From assembly GCF_000699445.3 (NCBI RefSeq), contig NC_067197.1:34269809-34333808 (forward strand): a DNA stretch of 64,000 bases, read 5' to 3'. The DNA comes from Schistosoma haematobium (lineage: Eukaryota > Platyhelminthes > Trematoda > Strigeidida > Schistosomatidae). The notes under the pieces were generated by a model. The model saw nothing but the letters and a program-made list of their open reading frames with translations. It was not told where the DNA came from and did not search any database. Positions 1-12,600 of this stretch are shown piece after piece. The position numbers and the translations under genes are program-made. Every line of letters begins with the position of its first letter. Within the stretch, counting starts at the first letter, position 1.

Positions 1-13
1 AGAAGTTCATCGC

Positions 14-1364
14 GTGTTGGATGACGCAGTTAATGGACTCCCAGTAACCTTTGAAACTATCAAGAAGATAACTGAAAGTGATAAGATACTGAGCTCAGTT
101 AAATGCTATCTCTCGACCAAATGGCCAAACAATCGCCTCGACGGAGAACTTTTGCAATATTTTCGTCGACGGGACTCTCTAATGGTTGTTGACTCCTGTA
201 TTATGTTCGGTGATCGAATTGTTATTCCGAAGTTATTACGTCACAAGGTTCTCAAGCAGTTTCACAGTGGCCATCCTGGAATCAGTAAAATGAAATCTTT
301 GGCTCGTAGCTATGCTTATTGGCCGTCAATGGACAAAGATATCGAGAATAAATGCCGTAACTGTTCATCATGTATTCAAGCCGCTAAAAATCCTTCGAAA
401 TGCGAACCTCAGTGTTGGCCTATGCCCGCGGGACCCTGGGTAAGACTTCACACAGATTTTGCCGGTCCAATCCAAGGGAAAATGTTTCTAATTATCGTAG
501 ATGCATTCACTAAATGGCCGGAAGTATACATCATGCCAAATTGTACAATGTCAGAAACGATCCGCAAGTTGTCTACCCTATTTAGCAGTTTCGGAGTACC
601 AGAGACCTTAGTGACGGATAACGGCTCTCAGTTTGCCGCAGAGTCGTTTAAACATTTCTGTAGAACAAACGGAATAAATCATCTTCGTTCTCCACCCTAT
701 CATCCACAATCAAACGGACAAGCAGAGCGCTTCGTGGACACTTTTAAACGAGCATTACTGAAAGGGGGAGGAGAAGGGACGACTGAGCAGGTGATCACAA
801 AATTTTTAACATCATACAGATCCACCCCAAACCCAAATGTTCAAGACGGCAAATCTCCCGCGGAAGCCATGTTTGGAAGGCGTCTTCGATGCCATGTTGC
901 CATCCAAATTAGTGGATGAGCGCAGTCACGGTCCAAGTATCCGAAACTTCAGTGTTGGTGACAAAGTTTACATTAAATCCTACATAGGGAAGAACCGATG
1001 GGAGCCGGGTGAAGTTGTGCAAAAACTGGGGAGAGTACTGTACAGAGTTCGAGGAGCTTTCGGGACATGTATACGTCACACAAATCAAATCCTTAAGGAC
1101 AAAAGAACGGTGCAGACTCGAAGCAACCGGCCGATTTTCCCGTTAGACTTAATCTTAGACGCACCAATGCCACAAACGCCTAGGAACACTGAAAAGAAGC
1201 ATTGGACGAGGAAGACGACACGAATAATGAAACGCCGTCGCAACCCAGTTATCAAACTACAAGTAGATCCCAGAAAGAAATCTTATTCGGGGGAGGTGTT
1301 GGGTCGGCTTCCGGAGAACTTCAACGGAGCCTCCAGAGGCCCAAAAGGAGCCGAAGAGTTCTAG
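14..1364 (+). pseudogene. Gypsy integrase (pol C-terminus), frameshifted
   Basis: In the first frame (14-919) an HHCC zinc-binding module is visible: His84, His87, Cys117 and Cys120 counted from the codon at 14. The integrase catalytic core follows, with Asp148 in HTDFAGP, Asp202 in VTDNGSQF and Glu238 in SNGQAERF. D202 and E238 are separated by exactly 35 residues, the DD35E signature. The coding then continues in a second frame (about 880-1364), where a GPF/Y-like module is seen (W..GEVVQKLGRVLYRVRG and RHTNQIL). The shift lies just after the AEAMFGRRLR motif. Family knowledge: this enzyme inserts element cDNA into the chromosome. Codons upstream of 14 belong to the same ORF, so 14 is not a true start. 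The last part of the frame overlaps the proposed LTR. Confidence 0.85.
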
Positions 1365-1641
1365 CCAATCAGAGTGTGATGGAACGTTCGAGAATTCCAG
1401 CGTGGCGTGCTATCATTGGTCGGTAGCATAATGTAACGTTAACGGATTGGCTGAAATATGATGTTGATTTAACAGACGCCAACATCTATAAATACCCTTG
1501 ATTTTCTGTACAAAAATGAACCTTGGAATAAAGTGTTTTCTCTCATTCTTGTGTCTTCTCTCTGGAGTTCAAGTCGCTGTGTAGTTCTAGACTGCGGGTT
1601 ACCGAAATAGCTTAGGAATCGTATATAGCGTTCAACCTACA
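1297..1641 (+). repeat. 3' LTR of the Gypsy element
   Basis: The proposed LTR begins TGTTGGGT directly after a purine-rich tract (CGGGGGGAGG, a plausible polypurine primer) and ends AACCTACA, giving TG...CA ends with an imperfect terminal inverted repeat. It contains a TATA-like box (TATAAATA near 1489) and an AATAAAG polyadenylation-type signal near 1530, about 40 bp apart. The 5' LTR is outside the window, so the boundaries cannot be checked by alignment. An alternative start at TGTGATGG (1375) is possible. Confidence 0.55.
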
Positions 1642-2102
1642 CGACTTATCAATAGTAATATCGTTTGCTCCCATATCAATGGTAGATGAATGTATATCCA
1701 CTTAATTGGTAATGATTGAGTATTATATGACAAAGATCTTATTATTTTAATTTTGTGATTCTAACTCGAAATTTTGTAGCGATGTCTTTATGCTTCAGAC
1801 TGCGAATTTAAGACCTCATGGATGCTCACCATTTTTCAATGTGTTCGTCATAGGACTTCTTAAGTCGTGATCTTGCTTTACCATTCGCACAACTGTTGTG
1901 CTGATGCTTAATCTCATCAATCATTTCACTCTTCTTTTAAATTATTTCTAGTGGCTTGATGGTTTTAGTATTTGCAGATTACTCTTAGGAGATGTTGTAG
2001 AATGTGTAGTGTTAAATAACCTTTCAGTATACCCAAGTTTATACTTTAATCTTATCGGTATTTAACGATATACTTTATTTGCTTAACTCAAATTTCCCCT
2101 AG
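1642..2102. other. AT-rich intron sequence before the first visible ADAM17 exon
   Basis: No gene or repeat was recognised. It ends in a pyrimidine-rich tract and AG (TTTCCCCTAG) that serves as the splice acceptor for the exon at 2103. Confidence 0.5.
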
Positions 2103-2241
2103 GCATTTAGTCGATTCGATGCGAAACAGTCTTGTTTGGCTCATTTACTTAGCTACAAAAGAATAGATGAAGGCATTTTAGGGATGTCTTGGTTGGCCTC
2201 CCCGGATCCAAAGAAGTTAGGCGGTATTTGTTCCCCACCTC
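2103..2241 (+). CDS. ADAM17: ADAM17-like exon: catalytic domain, upstream of zinc site
   Basis: 46 codons plus one base, preceded by TTTCCCCTAG and followed by CGTAAGT. The peptide contains QSCLAHLLSYKR and GILGMSWLASP, then GGICSPP. These line up with the part of the ADAM17 protease domain just before the zinc helix, including two conserved cysteines. The exon starts on a codon boundary. The leftover C joins TT of the next exon to give Leu, which keeps the frame. Confidence 0.82.
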
Positions 2242-4126
2242 GTAAGTCCTTAATTTTTTAGTTCTATTAATTAATGCATTCTTAACACGAAAATCGGTCA
2301 CCTAAATCTCAACAGAATATCCGTTTAGGTCTCTTGGGTTTTGATGATGAAATCTGCAACTCATATTCTTATCTGTTTTCAAGTGTCAATCATAAACAAA
2401 GTAGGACTTAGCGCATTTGTTCATCGTTTCAAATGACCATATCGCACCAGCGGAGAGAGATTAAATTATCAGTACGAATATCAGAGTAGTAGAAGTAGTA
2501 ACATAATCAGTGATAATAGAAAACATTGGGGATAATTAATATAAATCAGGAAGAAAAATAGATGCGTAAGATAGATAATAAACGGTTATTTTGAAACTCA
2601 AGGTCTAAGAGAAGACGAAAAGTAAATATATTTGCCCTAAAAGTGCTTCTTAACAAGTGGTAGAGTTCAAACATAACTTGTTGACAATATGATGATATTT
2701 TATTGTTTGCACTCTACAATCAATTGCTGTAAAGAATATCCATCACAATCTATTGCAAATAATCTCCCTCTTTATTTAATTTTGTCATAGATGCTTTCTT
2801 CTAAATAACACTTTCCTCACCTAACTTTTCAGGGGTTGATCTATTATCAGGAAGTTCTCGCATAGACTTAAAATATGCAGGCGATGTAGTCCCATTCATT
2901 AAATAAAATGATACTGACCAACTTAAGCAACAAAGAAAACATGCTTGGGGTGCGTTTCTTTCCCATTAAATGAAAAAGTTTGCTTCAAGATTGGTCTGCG
3001 TAGATGCCTGTAGTAATGAGAGGGAGTGAAGTAGTTGAGTGCGTCTATCACTTCACTTGGGAGTTTGATCAACACTGGCGGGTTGGTGCCTAGTAAAATG
3101 TCGGCACTGATGCGGAAGAGTTGTTTGGTTCTTGCCAACTTGCGTCAGATGTGACGTAGGCAAGATATTGGTCTACCAGCTATAGTACGATTTTGATGCA
3201 CAGTAGTTTACTCCGTTCTGTTTTACGATTACGAAATGTGGCCTTTAAAATTTGAGGATATTATTTGGTTACTAGTGTTTGACTATAAATATCTTCGAAG
3301 CATTTCTCTTATATGTTGGGACCCTCGGATTATCAATCCTGAGGTTAGGTGCAGAGTGTTTCGGAGGAATAGCAAATCGATTGATGAGGTAGTGAATCTT
3401 TATCAACTGTAATTGAAACATCTCTGTAACCGAATTCTGACTACGCACTACCGTAAACCCCTAATGAATTGAGATTAACAATGAGAACAATAGTCAATGA
3501 ACCAACCTTTTATCTAATAAAATAATATACTTGTATACTAAATATTAGCACAAAAATAAATGACAAAGCGATTAAAAGTTATCAGCTTTTTAGATCACTT
3601 TGTTTACAACAAATTAATACCTAACTGTCAGGTCATTATATTATGGTCGATCGTCCCTAATTGGTGAGGCATTATAGATTTTGCCGTAGAAAACGTGTTT
3701 TAAATGTTTTCACAATCAATCTCAATAGATAATTATACATTAAGTTTAGAAGAACGGTATAATGCTGAAGTAGTAAGCAAAAGGTAGTATCAGAATAAAT
3801 GAATTATTTTACAAAATACCGATAGAGTACCATCTGTAGGTTGTTTTAGTAATAATATTATAATTCTAACTCGCTTATAAAGCAGATTTTAATTCATTTA
3901 GCTTTTTTTGTGGCTTACTAAATAGTATTTGGCTCTCTAAATTAAAGTAAAATGTGACTCTAACTTGTTGGTTAATATTTGAATGCTTTAATAACTAATG
4001 CGCCACTCTACATTATCAGGAATTCTGTTTTGTAGGGTTATTAATCATTTGCCAGCATACCGTAAAGACAACTAAACTATATAAAGAATTTTATTGTACC
4101 ACATTCTGTCTCTCTCTCTCTCCCTC

Positions 4127-4171
<45 letters not shown>

Positions 4172-6545
4172 GCTAAATCATTTTTAATTATAAATAAAAT
4201 GAAAGTATCATAATGGACGAAGACTCAGACCAATTTATTGTTCTATGCATAACCGTTGTTGCTACCTTGACGTGGTGGTCGGGCTCGCCTATCGTGATGA
4301 AGCAACCGAGCTATACTGGCTGGAACAACCGTTCCTCAAGGTCCTACCATGTCAGACAGGTCGGTTGAAGAACCGTAAGACTAAAAGCAACAAACCCAAG
4401 GTCCGAAGGCGAAGTCGTACTGCTGACTGTACAGAGGTGTGACAACAGTAAGGTGTTTCCTTCAGACAACCAGCATAACAGCGATGCTGCCTTCCCACAT
4501 GGAGGGGTGGGGTTAGAAAAGGTCGACCCTAAAAATGCACACCTCGCCTTATCCCACGGATATCCGTCTCCGGCGGTAAGGTCACAACAAGTACGGAGCT
4601 AACACAAAAATTACCCATAAAAAGGTTGTGTGTGAACGACCTCAAGCAGTTGTCCCTTGGGCACTTCGGTCACGCTCTCAGGTCACTAAAACCACCTCTA
4701 ATCCAATTTCCTTTTCAGGAACCTCCAGAAGAACCCTTCCACAGTGTGGGCAACCAGGAAGTGATAACCGCCCTCATACCTCTAACAGCACTCAAGACCA
4801 CTGTATTCATAATCAACCTCCCTCTTCAATTCCTATTATTCCTCCTACATCGACTTTCACCTCTGAACTTCCTCTTTCGGCTTCCCCCTCAAGTTTCTCC
4901 ATAGCCAACGATTCTAGTGCTCAAAACACTGTCCCAGGTCTACTGAAACCTCGCTTCACACTACACATTAGAGCCTTCAACGTATGCACCCTATGTCAAA
5001 TCGGTCAACAGGCTTCCTTGGCTAGAACCCTAGAATCTCGTACCGTTGATGTATGCTGTGTCTCTGAAACACGCATACAGGATCCCAGTGTGGTCATTCA
5101 CTTGGCCTCACCTCAGCAAAACGGAGAGCTAACGAGATACACCCTACGTGTATCTGGTGACCCGATGGCCAGCTCTCGTGGACTGGCAGGATTAGGCATA
5201 GCACTAAGCATGAGGGCGGAACAAGCATTGTTAGGGTGCATCCCCGTTAACACTCGTCTATGTGCTGTTCGGTTAAACGGTTCCGTAAGAACTCGGAAGG
5301 ATAATGACACAAGTCGTTGCCTTTTCGTCGTTTCTGCCTGCGCTACCACCGACTACAGCTCAGATGAAGTGAAAGATGAATTTTACAGACAGCTATCTGA
5401 ACTTCTTCAGAAAGCTAAACGTTCAGACAAAGTACTCGTAGCAGGTGACTTTAATGCCCAGATAAGTAGTTTAAACCAAACAGAAAGGCATTTAGATGGG
5501 TATTTTAGTATTCCGGCACAACGAACAGATAATGGTGATCGTCTGCTGCAACTGTGCTCAGGCATTCGTTTATTTTTAGCAAACAAATTTTAAGCATAAG
5601 GAGAGACATCGTCTAACATGGCGACCCCCTACACCAAACCAACGATGGACTCAAATAAACCATATTGCCATCAGTCATCGTTATAGAGGGTCGGTAGAAG
5701 ATTGTCGCTCAATCTGGAGTACCTGTTTGGACTCCGACCATGCCCTGACACGGGCACGCATCTACTTGCGCCTCACTGGACGCAAAAAATCCTCAGTAAT
5801 TAGTCCCATTAGAACTGAATTGAGTAGCGAGAAAACCAAAAGTAGGTTCCAGGAACTACTGAGGTCACATTTAGGTAGTTCTGAAAACGAGGTTGATCCA
5901 GATGTTGCTTGGAAACAACATTGACATCTATCAGTGATTTAAACCACAGGGTTACAAAGAACCAATGGATTTCCTCAAGGTCTATTGCACTGATGGATTC
6001 TCGTAAACTCATCCCATCAGGTTCTGAACACGATAAAGAGCGTAAACAAATCAGATCTAGGTTAAGCGAAAGTCTAAGAAACGACCGTGAGCAGCGGTGG
6101 GCAACGAAAGCAAAAGAGATGGAAAAGGCGGCGGCTATAGGGAATACAAGACAGCTCTACAGACTAATAAGAGAAACTGGAATTAAGAAGTCGTGTGAGT
6201 GAGACATCGGAAAAAGACGACACCCTCTTCTGCTCTCAGTCCAGACGTTTAGAACGATGGGCGGGACATTTTAGAGAACAGTTCAGCTGGCCTTCAGTTA
6301 CTCTACAACTACCCTCCATTCCCAGACAGTGTGAATGGAACATTGAAATAAGTCCCCCAACTTTAGGTGAAGTTCAAAAGGCTATAGTTAATCTGAAACG
6401 AGGAAGGGCAGCTGGTCCAGATGGATTGGTTCCAGAAGTCTTCAAGGATGGTGGTTCAATTTTAGCGATTAGGTTGACCAATATTTTAGCTAAAATCTGG
6501 GAACTGAATGTAATCCCATCTGACTGGTCGAAATCACTGATCGTC

Positions 6546-6604
<59 letters not shown>

Positions 6605-9600
6605 GATCAAAATTATCCTGTGAATAACTATAGAGGGATTAGTTTAACTAATATAGTATCTAAAATAGTAGCCTCTATAATTATCGGGCGCCTAACTAAG
6701 ACTCGTGAACTGCAAACACGAGAAAATCAGGCTGGCTTCAGAACCAGTCGTGGCTGCATCGACCACATATTCACCATTCGTCAGGTTCCAGAACATAGGC
6801 ATACTTATCGGCGTCCGACAATGGTGGTCTTTCTTGACCTAAAAGCAGCATTTGACTCGGTAGACCGCGAGATTCTGTGGCAGTGTCTATCATTGAAAGG
6901 CGTACCTCAGAAGTACATAAACCTTGTGAAGGCTCTTTACTCGAACACTACCAGTCGAGTCAGAGCTTATGGCGAACTGTCATCTACTTTTGCAGCCTCA
7001 AGTGGTGTCTGTCAAGGCTGTCCACTTTCTCCATTTTTGTTGAACTTCATCATGGACCTACTGATGGAAATAACATTCTCGTCTACTGAATTCTCGGGCA
7101 TTGATTTCCTTCCAGGAGGTCCACTTATCGACTTAGAATACGCAGATGACATAGTCCTGTTTGGTGAAGACGCTGATAAAATGCAGAGTCTTTTGGTAGC
7201 ACTGAGCAACAATGCCAGAATGTTTGTAATGCGCTTCTCTCCCTCTAAATGCAAGTTGTTGCTTCAGGACTGGTCTGCGTCAACACCTGGAGTAAGGATA
7301 GGGAGTGAAGTAGTCGAACGCGTTGACAACTTCACTTATTTTGGGGATCTGATTAGCCGTAATGGGTTGGTGTCTGACGAAATCTCAGCACGGATTCGAA
7401 AAGCTCGCTTGGCTCTTGCCAACTTACGTCACCTATGGCGAAGGCGAGATATCCGTCTGTCAATTAACGGACGAGTATACTGCGTGGCAGTTCGTTCTGT
7501 TTTACTTTACGGCTGCGAAACGTGGCCATTAAGAGTAGAAGACACTCGTAAGTTACTAGTCTTTGATCACATATGTCTTATAAATGTTGCTCGCATCTGG
7601 TGGGATCATCGGGTAAGTAATAGTGAGGTTAGACACAGGGTATTAGGGAATGATGGTAAATCAGTTGATGAGGTTGTGAATCTTCATCGACTGAGATGGT
7701 TGGGCCACGTATTACGCATTCCCAACCATCGATTACCACGACGCGCAATGCTGACTAGTGTTGGATACGGCTGGAAGGAAGTTAGGGGTAGCCAAACCAA
7801 AACGTGGTATCAGTGCTTGAAGTCAGTGACTTCTGGTCTGAGCCATGTTGGTAGATGCAGACTGCTTGGTTATTAATTAATTAATTAATTAATTTATTTA
7901 TTTGAACACATAAATATTGGTTCAAGAGAGCGCCAATATATATGCGCCACACAAAGCAATGAGAATTCGAAAAGAAAAAAAAGGTAAGGGGCGTAAAAAA
8001 ATGAGAACAATAAGGAAGAGATTGGTGTAAGGTGGTGTGGTAGTAATAAGGGAACGGAAAGGTACAATCAGAAGAAATCTTTCAGGTAAGGGAGACACAA
8101 CCACTTTTTATGAAGAAAGTAAAAGAAGGTTACAACAGGATCGCCACTGGCTTCTATTCTGAGCCATGTCTGATAGCGTCTCTAGCCATTGTGTAGCACC
8201 ATCTCTCGGACCCCAACCAGGGGGTCTTGAAGGACCAACACAACCAGTCCTTTGCAAATTTCTTTCATGCCACGACACCATGTCATGTACTGACCACCTC
8301 TCCGCTCCTTCCAACCAGTCCCAGAGTCGGCAAATAATGCACGACGTGGAATTCTCTGTGACGACATTCGTAGAACATGTCCAAGCCACCGAAGTCGGTG
8401 TTTCAAGATGGTGACACCAATTGCATTATCATCTCTGTGCCCGAACACACGATACCTTACCTTTGCATTACTGACATGATGTTGCCACTGGATGTCAACA
8501 ATCCTTCGGAGACAGCGATGATCGAACACAGAGAATCGTCTAACATCCTCACCTCGGAGAGGCCAGGTTTCACAAGCATGGAGCAAAACTGCTCTCACCG
8601 ACGCGTTGTAGATCCGACCTTTTACAGCCAGACTAACATCACGAAGGCGCCAAAGATGGCCCAGATTGGCATAAGCCGCTCTGGCTTTCACTATACGTGC
8701 ACTGATCTCATCACTCACACCCCCACCAGCACTCATACAGCTACCTAGATACACGAACTTCTCGACTACTTCTATCTGCTCACTTCCCAGGGTGAGTGCA
8801 GGATCAGGGTCCTGTCAGTCTTGTAGAAGTACTTTCCACTTCGAAGGTGCAAAGCACATACCATACCTACGGACACTGAATGCCGACTGACTAAGTGCGG
8901 ATTGCATGCCTTGGGCATTATCGCACAGTAAGACAATATCATCCGCATACTCAAGATCGAAAAGTTTCTCCAGGCAACAGATCCACACCACCATTATTTA
9001 CATCCTCGCGAGTCAACCATTCTCGGGTTTTGAACAACCTACGAAGTATGACGGAAGCCAATAGCTTGGACGCAATCGGAAGTAGGCTTATCCCCCGATA
9101 GTTGTTACAGGAACGACGTGAACCCTTTTTAAAGATAGGGACAACTATCGACTCATTCCGTGATGTTGGTACACTCTCTAGTTCCCAAACCTTTGTAAAC
9201 AACGTCGTCAATTCCTTAGTCAAAGAGTCACCACCATTTTTAAAAGGAGCCGGAGGTAAGTCATTTGGGCCAGGTGATTTGTAACGCTTCAAGAGTTGGA
9301 GTTCCTTGCGGACTTCCGCGATGTGATCAATCTGAGTCCGGGCTTGAGATACAGAGGGAGGACGCCAGGTGGCACTTCGGCGATGACTGTGCCGAAAGTT
9401 AGTGCTATTCAGAAACAGGTTGTGGTCTGTGCAAAGTTGCAGTAGACGGTCCCCGTTGTCTCACCTGTGACCAACGAGTCCCCATCAGCCACCTAAACGA
9501 CTCTCTTCTGTGCCTAGACGCCCGACCTGAGCATTCAAGTCTCCGGCTAGCACTACAATATCTGTCGAACGCACTTTCTGGAGAAGAACAGATAACTGGT

Positions 9601-12600
9601 GGTAGAATTCATCCTCGATTGCATCTGGGCTGCAATCTGTCGGGGCATAGGCGGAGATGACGAGAAGACATCGTTTCTCACGCCGATTTCTTCTCACATT
9701 GATGGAACTTTCTAATCTAACAGCAAATAACCGACTGTTAATGGGGATCGAATCGATTAGTGCTGCCTCAGCTCTAGGGCTTAGTGCGACACCAACGCCA
9801 ACAAGACCAGACGAAGATGCCACAGTGTCCCCGGATAAGCGCATGTAAAACAAGCTTTTTGAAGTGACAGATGGAGAGCGGATTTGTAGTGCTTCAGTAG
9901 AGTTTTGAATACGGGTCTCGGATAGACAGCAGACATCGATATGAACACTTCCCAAAGACTGCTTGGTTAGGGTCCACGCGACTATCGTAACCAATGGTTG
10001 GAGACTCTTGGTGACATGGCGCAGAATCGATCACAATGGCGTCGGTGTATACACTCTCTATCTTTCCTTAAACTAAGAGATCAAAATCGCTTCATATGTT
10101 TCTTTCTACGAACTAATTCTTTCTTCCTGTACTATATCCTTATTGCAATCTTTCTTTTACATATTGCCACCTCTGAATTAACTACTTCTATGAATCCGGT
10201 GTTCATCTTGCTGTGCTAATGCGGTATGGCAACTTGGACCGATACATATATGTGCCTGGTCCTACGTTGTAGCTGACTGACTGACTGACTTTACAAAATA
10301 TCAAAATCATGCAATAGGCACATCATCCGCGTATCTTTATTTAGTTTTCCTTTACATAATCCATCATTCTTCCAATTCAGTTGTTATTCCGATCGCTCTC
10401 CGTCTTCGTTCCTCTTTCAAACTTCTGCTAGTGGCCATCCCATTTCGAGCTGCTGCTACGTACTACCTATATCTGTCCTCATAAATAGCGGACATCGCAG
10501 TATTATTGAAAAGGCTACATCACATTGTATTATAGTGTTAATGACACTTCTGTTTAATGAGCCAAGTTATTTGATTTTTAGTCACAGTCAACAGTTTTTC
10601 ATGTTGCCAAGTACTGTCACTAGTCGTTACAATAAAGTACACAGAATTATACGTGGTTACTAAATTATACATATTTCTATCATTCAAAAAATATATATAT
10701 TTCTTTTTTTGCCAAATTAGTTCGTCGAAATAATAAAAAGGATCTCTATTTAAATACAGGATGGACTACTTATGTAGATTATAATGGTCAACAACTAGTT
10801 AACGCTTTGGCTGAATTAATCACGGCTCATGAATTAGGACATAGTTGGGGCGCAGATCATGATCCTGACACAGATGAATGCAATCCTGCAGCTATAAGTT
10901 CTGGAAAATATTTAATGTATACCTATTCAGTTTCAGGTTACGCTGAAAATAATGGAGTTAGTTGCATTAGTTTTTAATTTATTCATGTATCATCTCATCA
11001 TATTCAATCAGTAGGTAGTAACCATAATTTAAAACTGTTATTTCCCGAAATCTCTTATATGAAAGATATTTTCTTTGGATAATTGCATGATATAAAGGAA
11101 ATCTTACATAGTCATATTAATTGGTCTTTTCCAACATATTAAATCTGCCTCTTTCAGATGTGAAATTTTCGGATATAAAATGCCAAAAAAGTTTTTTCTA
11201 AAAAAATTATTACACTGACAATCTGAAGATTAACGATGAAGTAGATTCCTCATGATAGAGTACCATTTCTCAACATCAATCGAGAAAAAGTCACGTGTTA
11301 TTCTCTTTGTTAATAGTTTTCCTTGATAGATATCATGGTTCAATTCTTTCCAGGCGTGAATATGTAATACCTAGTTTACCAATTATGTTTTTTTCCACCT
11401 AATACAGAATTGATTTCTAATTGTTTTATATTGTTTGTAATAATGAGCACAAGTAATTAATCGCATCTGAATGTCAATAGTAATCATATACTCATATTTC
11501 CAAGTGGATGTGTCTTTATATGAGATTCTAGGCACCGCGGAGGAGTGTTGTTTACAAAATTGAAAGGAAGAAAAGCGAATGTCCGGCGCTCAAACCGGGT
11601 TGGTGGATAAGGAAGACACATCTAGAAGAGTTTGAAAGCCCTGAATCCAAACTAATGGGGTACATGGATTACAGGATCCTGAGGAAAAAATGGTATATGA
11701 ACCTAACCTTGACCATTGGCTATCATGGGACTACATCTAATGTTGCTCTACTGCCTTGTAGATTAGACCTTTATGTCAAAGGCTTGTGACACTTTGAGGA
11801 AACCACTTGCTTTGTTTTGGGCGCCCGGGTAATGTCTCATCCCACACGCAAATTAAATGATAACTAATGTGTGCGACACATATATTTGGTGCTTCTCTGT
11901 AACAATGTTTATGTGTTTAAATAAATAATTAATCAATTAATAATGGAAGAGACTAGTAATGCACTTGTCAAATGTTTCCTTATCAAGGTATTTTAGACTT
12001 ACTTGATGACGGTTTATGAATATCACTATCGATCTCATACTTATTTCTTTAGAAATTTTCACCATGTAGTTTACGGACAATTGGCTCTTGTTTGGTTACT
12101 CGTGCTCCATTATGTTTCGAAGATTCATCTGCGGCTCTTTCAAATCTTTGTGGTAACAGTCGCATTGATGAGGGTGAAGAATGTGATGCTGGTCGAAATC
12201 CACATGATCCTTGTTGTAGTTCTGAGTGTTATTTTAGAACAGGTGCTCACTGTTCACCTTGGAATCATGGTTGTTGTACTTCTGGTTAGTTTTTGTTTCG
12301 AAAGCCTATTTGTTACGTTGAATTCAGATTAATTATTGTTGTTCACAATGATTCTACTTGTAATATCATTCCTGTAACAGATAAACTGAAGTTCATTAAT
12401 CGCATGTAGGTTTAAAGTATTAGATTATATTAGGGTAATTAATAAGTGATGAGTATTGCGTTTATCGATACTCATTGACAGTCATAAAGTCTAGTATTTC
12501 ATAAGAGATTCAAATCAATCTGTTTATTAGCTTAGTTGTTAAGTCACACTTGACGTTCAGTCATTGGGTTGTGGTATTCGTATAGTTCTTTCATCTACTT

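Larger units (their letters stand above)
1..1641 (+). mobile_element. 3' part of a Ty3/Gypsy LTR retrotransposon
   Basis: The window opens inside the pol region of a Gypsy-type element, and the rest lies to the left of base 1. Integrase coding is followed by a GPF/Y-like C-terminal module, a purine-rich tract (about 1289-1296) and a sequence with LTR features. The reading frame is shifted near position 880-900, so this copy is probably dead. It lies upstream of the first visible ADAM17-like exon at 2103 and in the same orientation, so it is inferred to sit in an intron of that gene. The clade within Gypsy is not resolved. Confidence 0.85.
5727..7872 (+). pseudogene. Family A reverse transcriptase, with frameshifts and an AT-repeat interruption
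   Basis: RT coding is spread over several frames (5727-5924, 5909-6202, 6195-6548 and 6620-7872). Visible motifs are AAGPDGLVPEVFKDG, NNYRGISLTNIVSK, ENQAGFRTSRGCIDHI, VVFLDLKAAFDSVD (first catalytic Asp), GVCQGCPLSPFLLN and YADD at 7139-7150. The C-terminal region has LLYGCETWPLR and LRWLGHVLR. An (AT)26 run breaks the frame at 6549-6600. The last codons resume after the nested insertion at 9970 (GPRDYRNQWLETLGDMAQNR). Confidence 0.85.
4247..10290 (+). mobile_element. Family A non-LTR retrotransposon (RTE-like), near full length, interrupted
   Basis: This is the host element of a nested insertion. Its parts are 4247-7872 and 9970-10290, together about 3.95 kb, close to the 3.92 kb of the full-length copy at 52133-56055. 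A 5' leader (GGTGGTCGGGCTCGCCTATC) is followed by an endonuclease, a reverse transcriptase, a 3' UTR and a (CTGA)n tail at 10273-10290. The family B copy at 7873-9955 splits the last RT codons. The clade is judged RTE-like from its length, short-repeat tail and APE/RT order; the name is not verified. Confidence 0.88.

Noticed and set aside
2923..3138. 71-codon frame on the - strand
   Set aside because: It is the antisense of a decayed family A RT fragment that reads on the + strand.
8377..8748. Open frame of 123 codons on the + strand, repeated at 17978-18349
   Set aside because: It is the antisense of the family B RT C-terminus, which has the recognisable motifs on the - strand.
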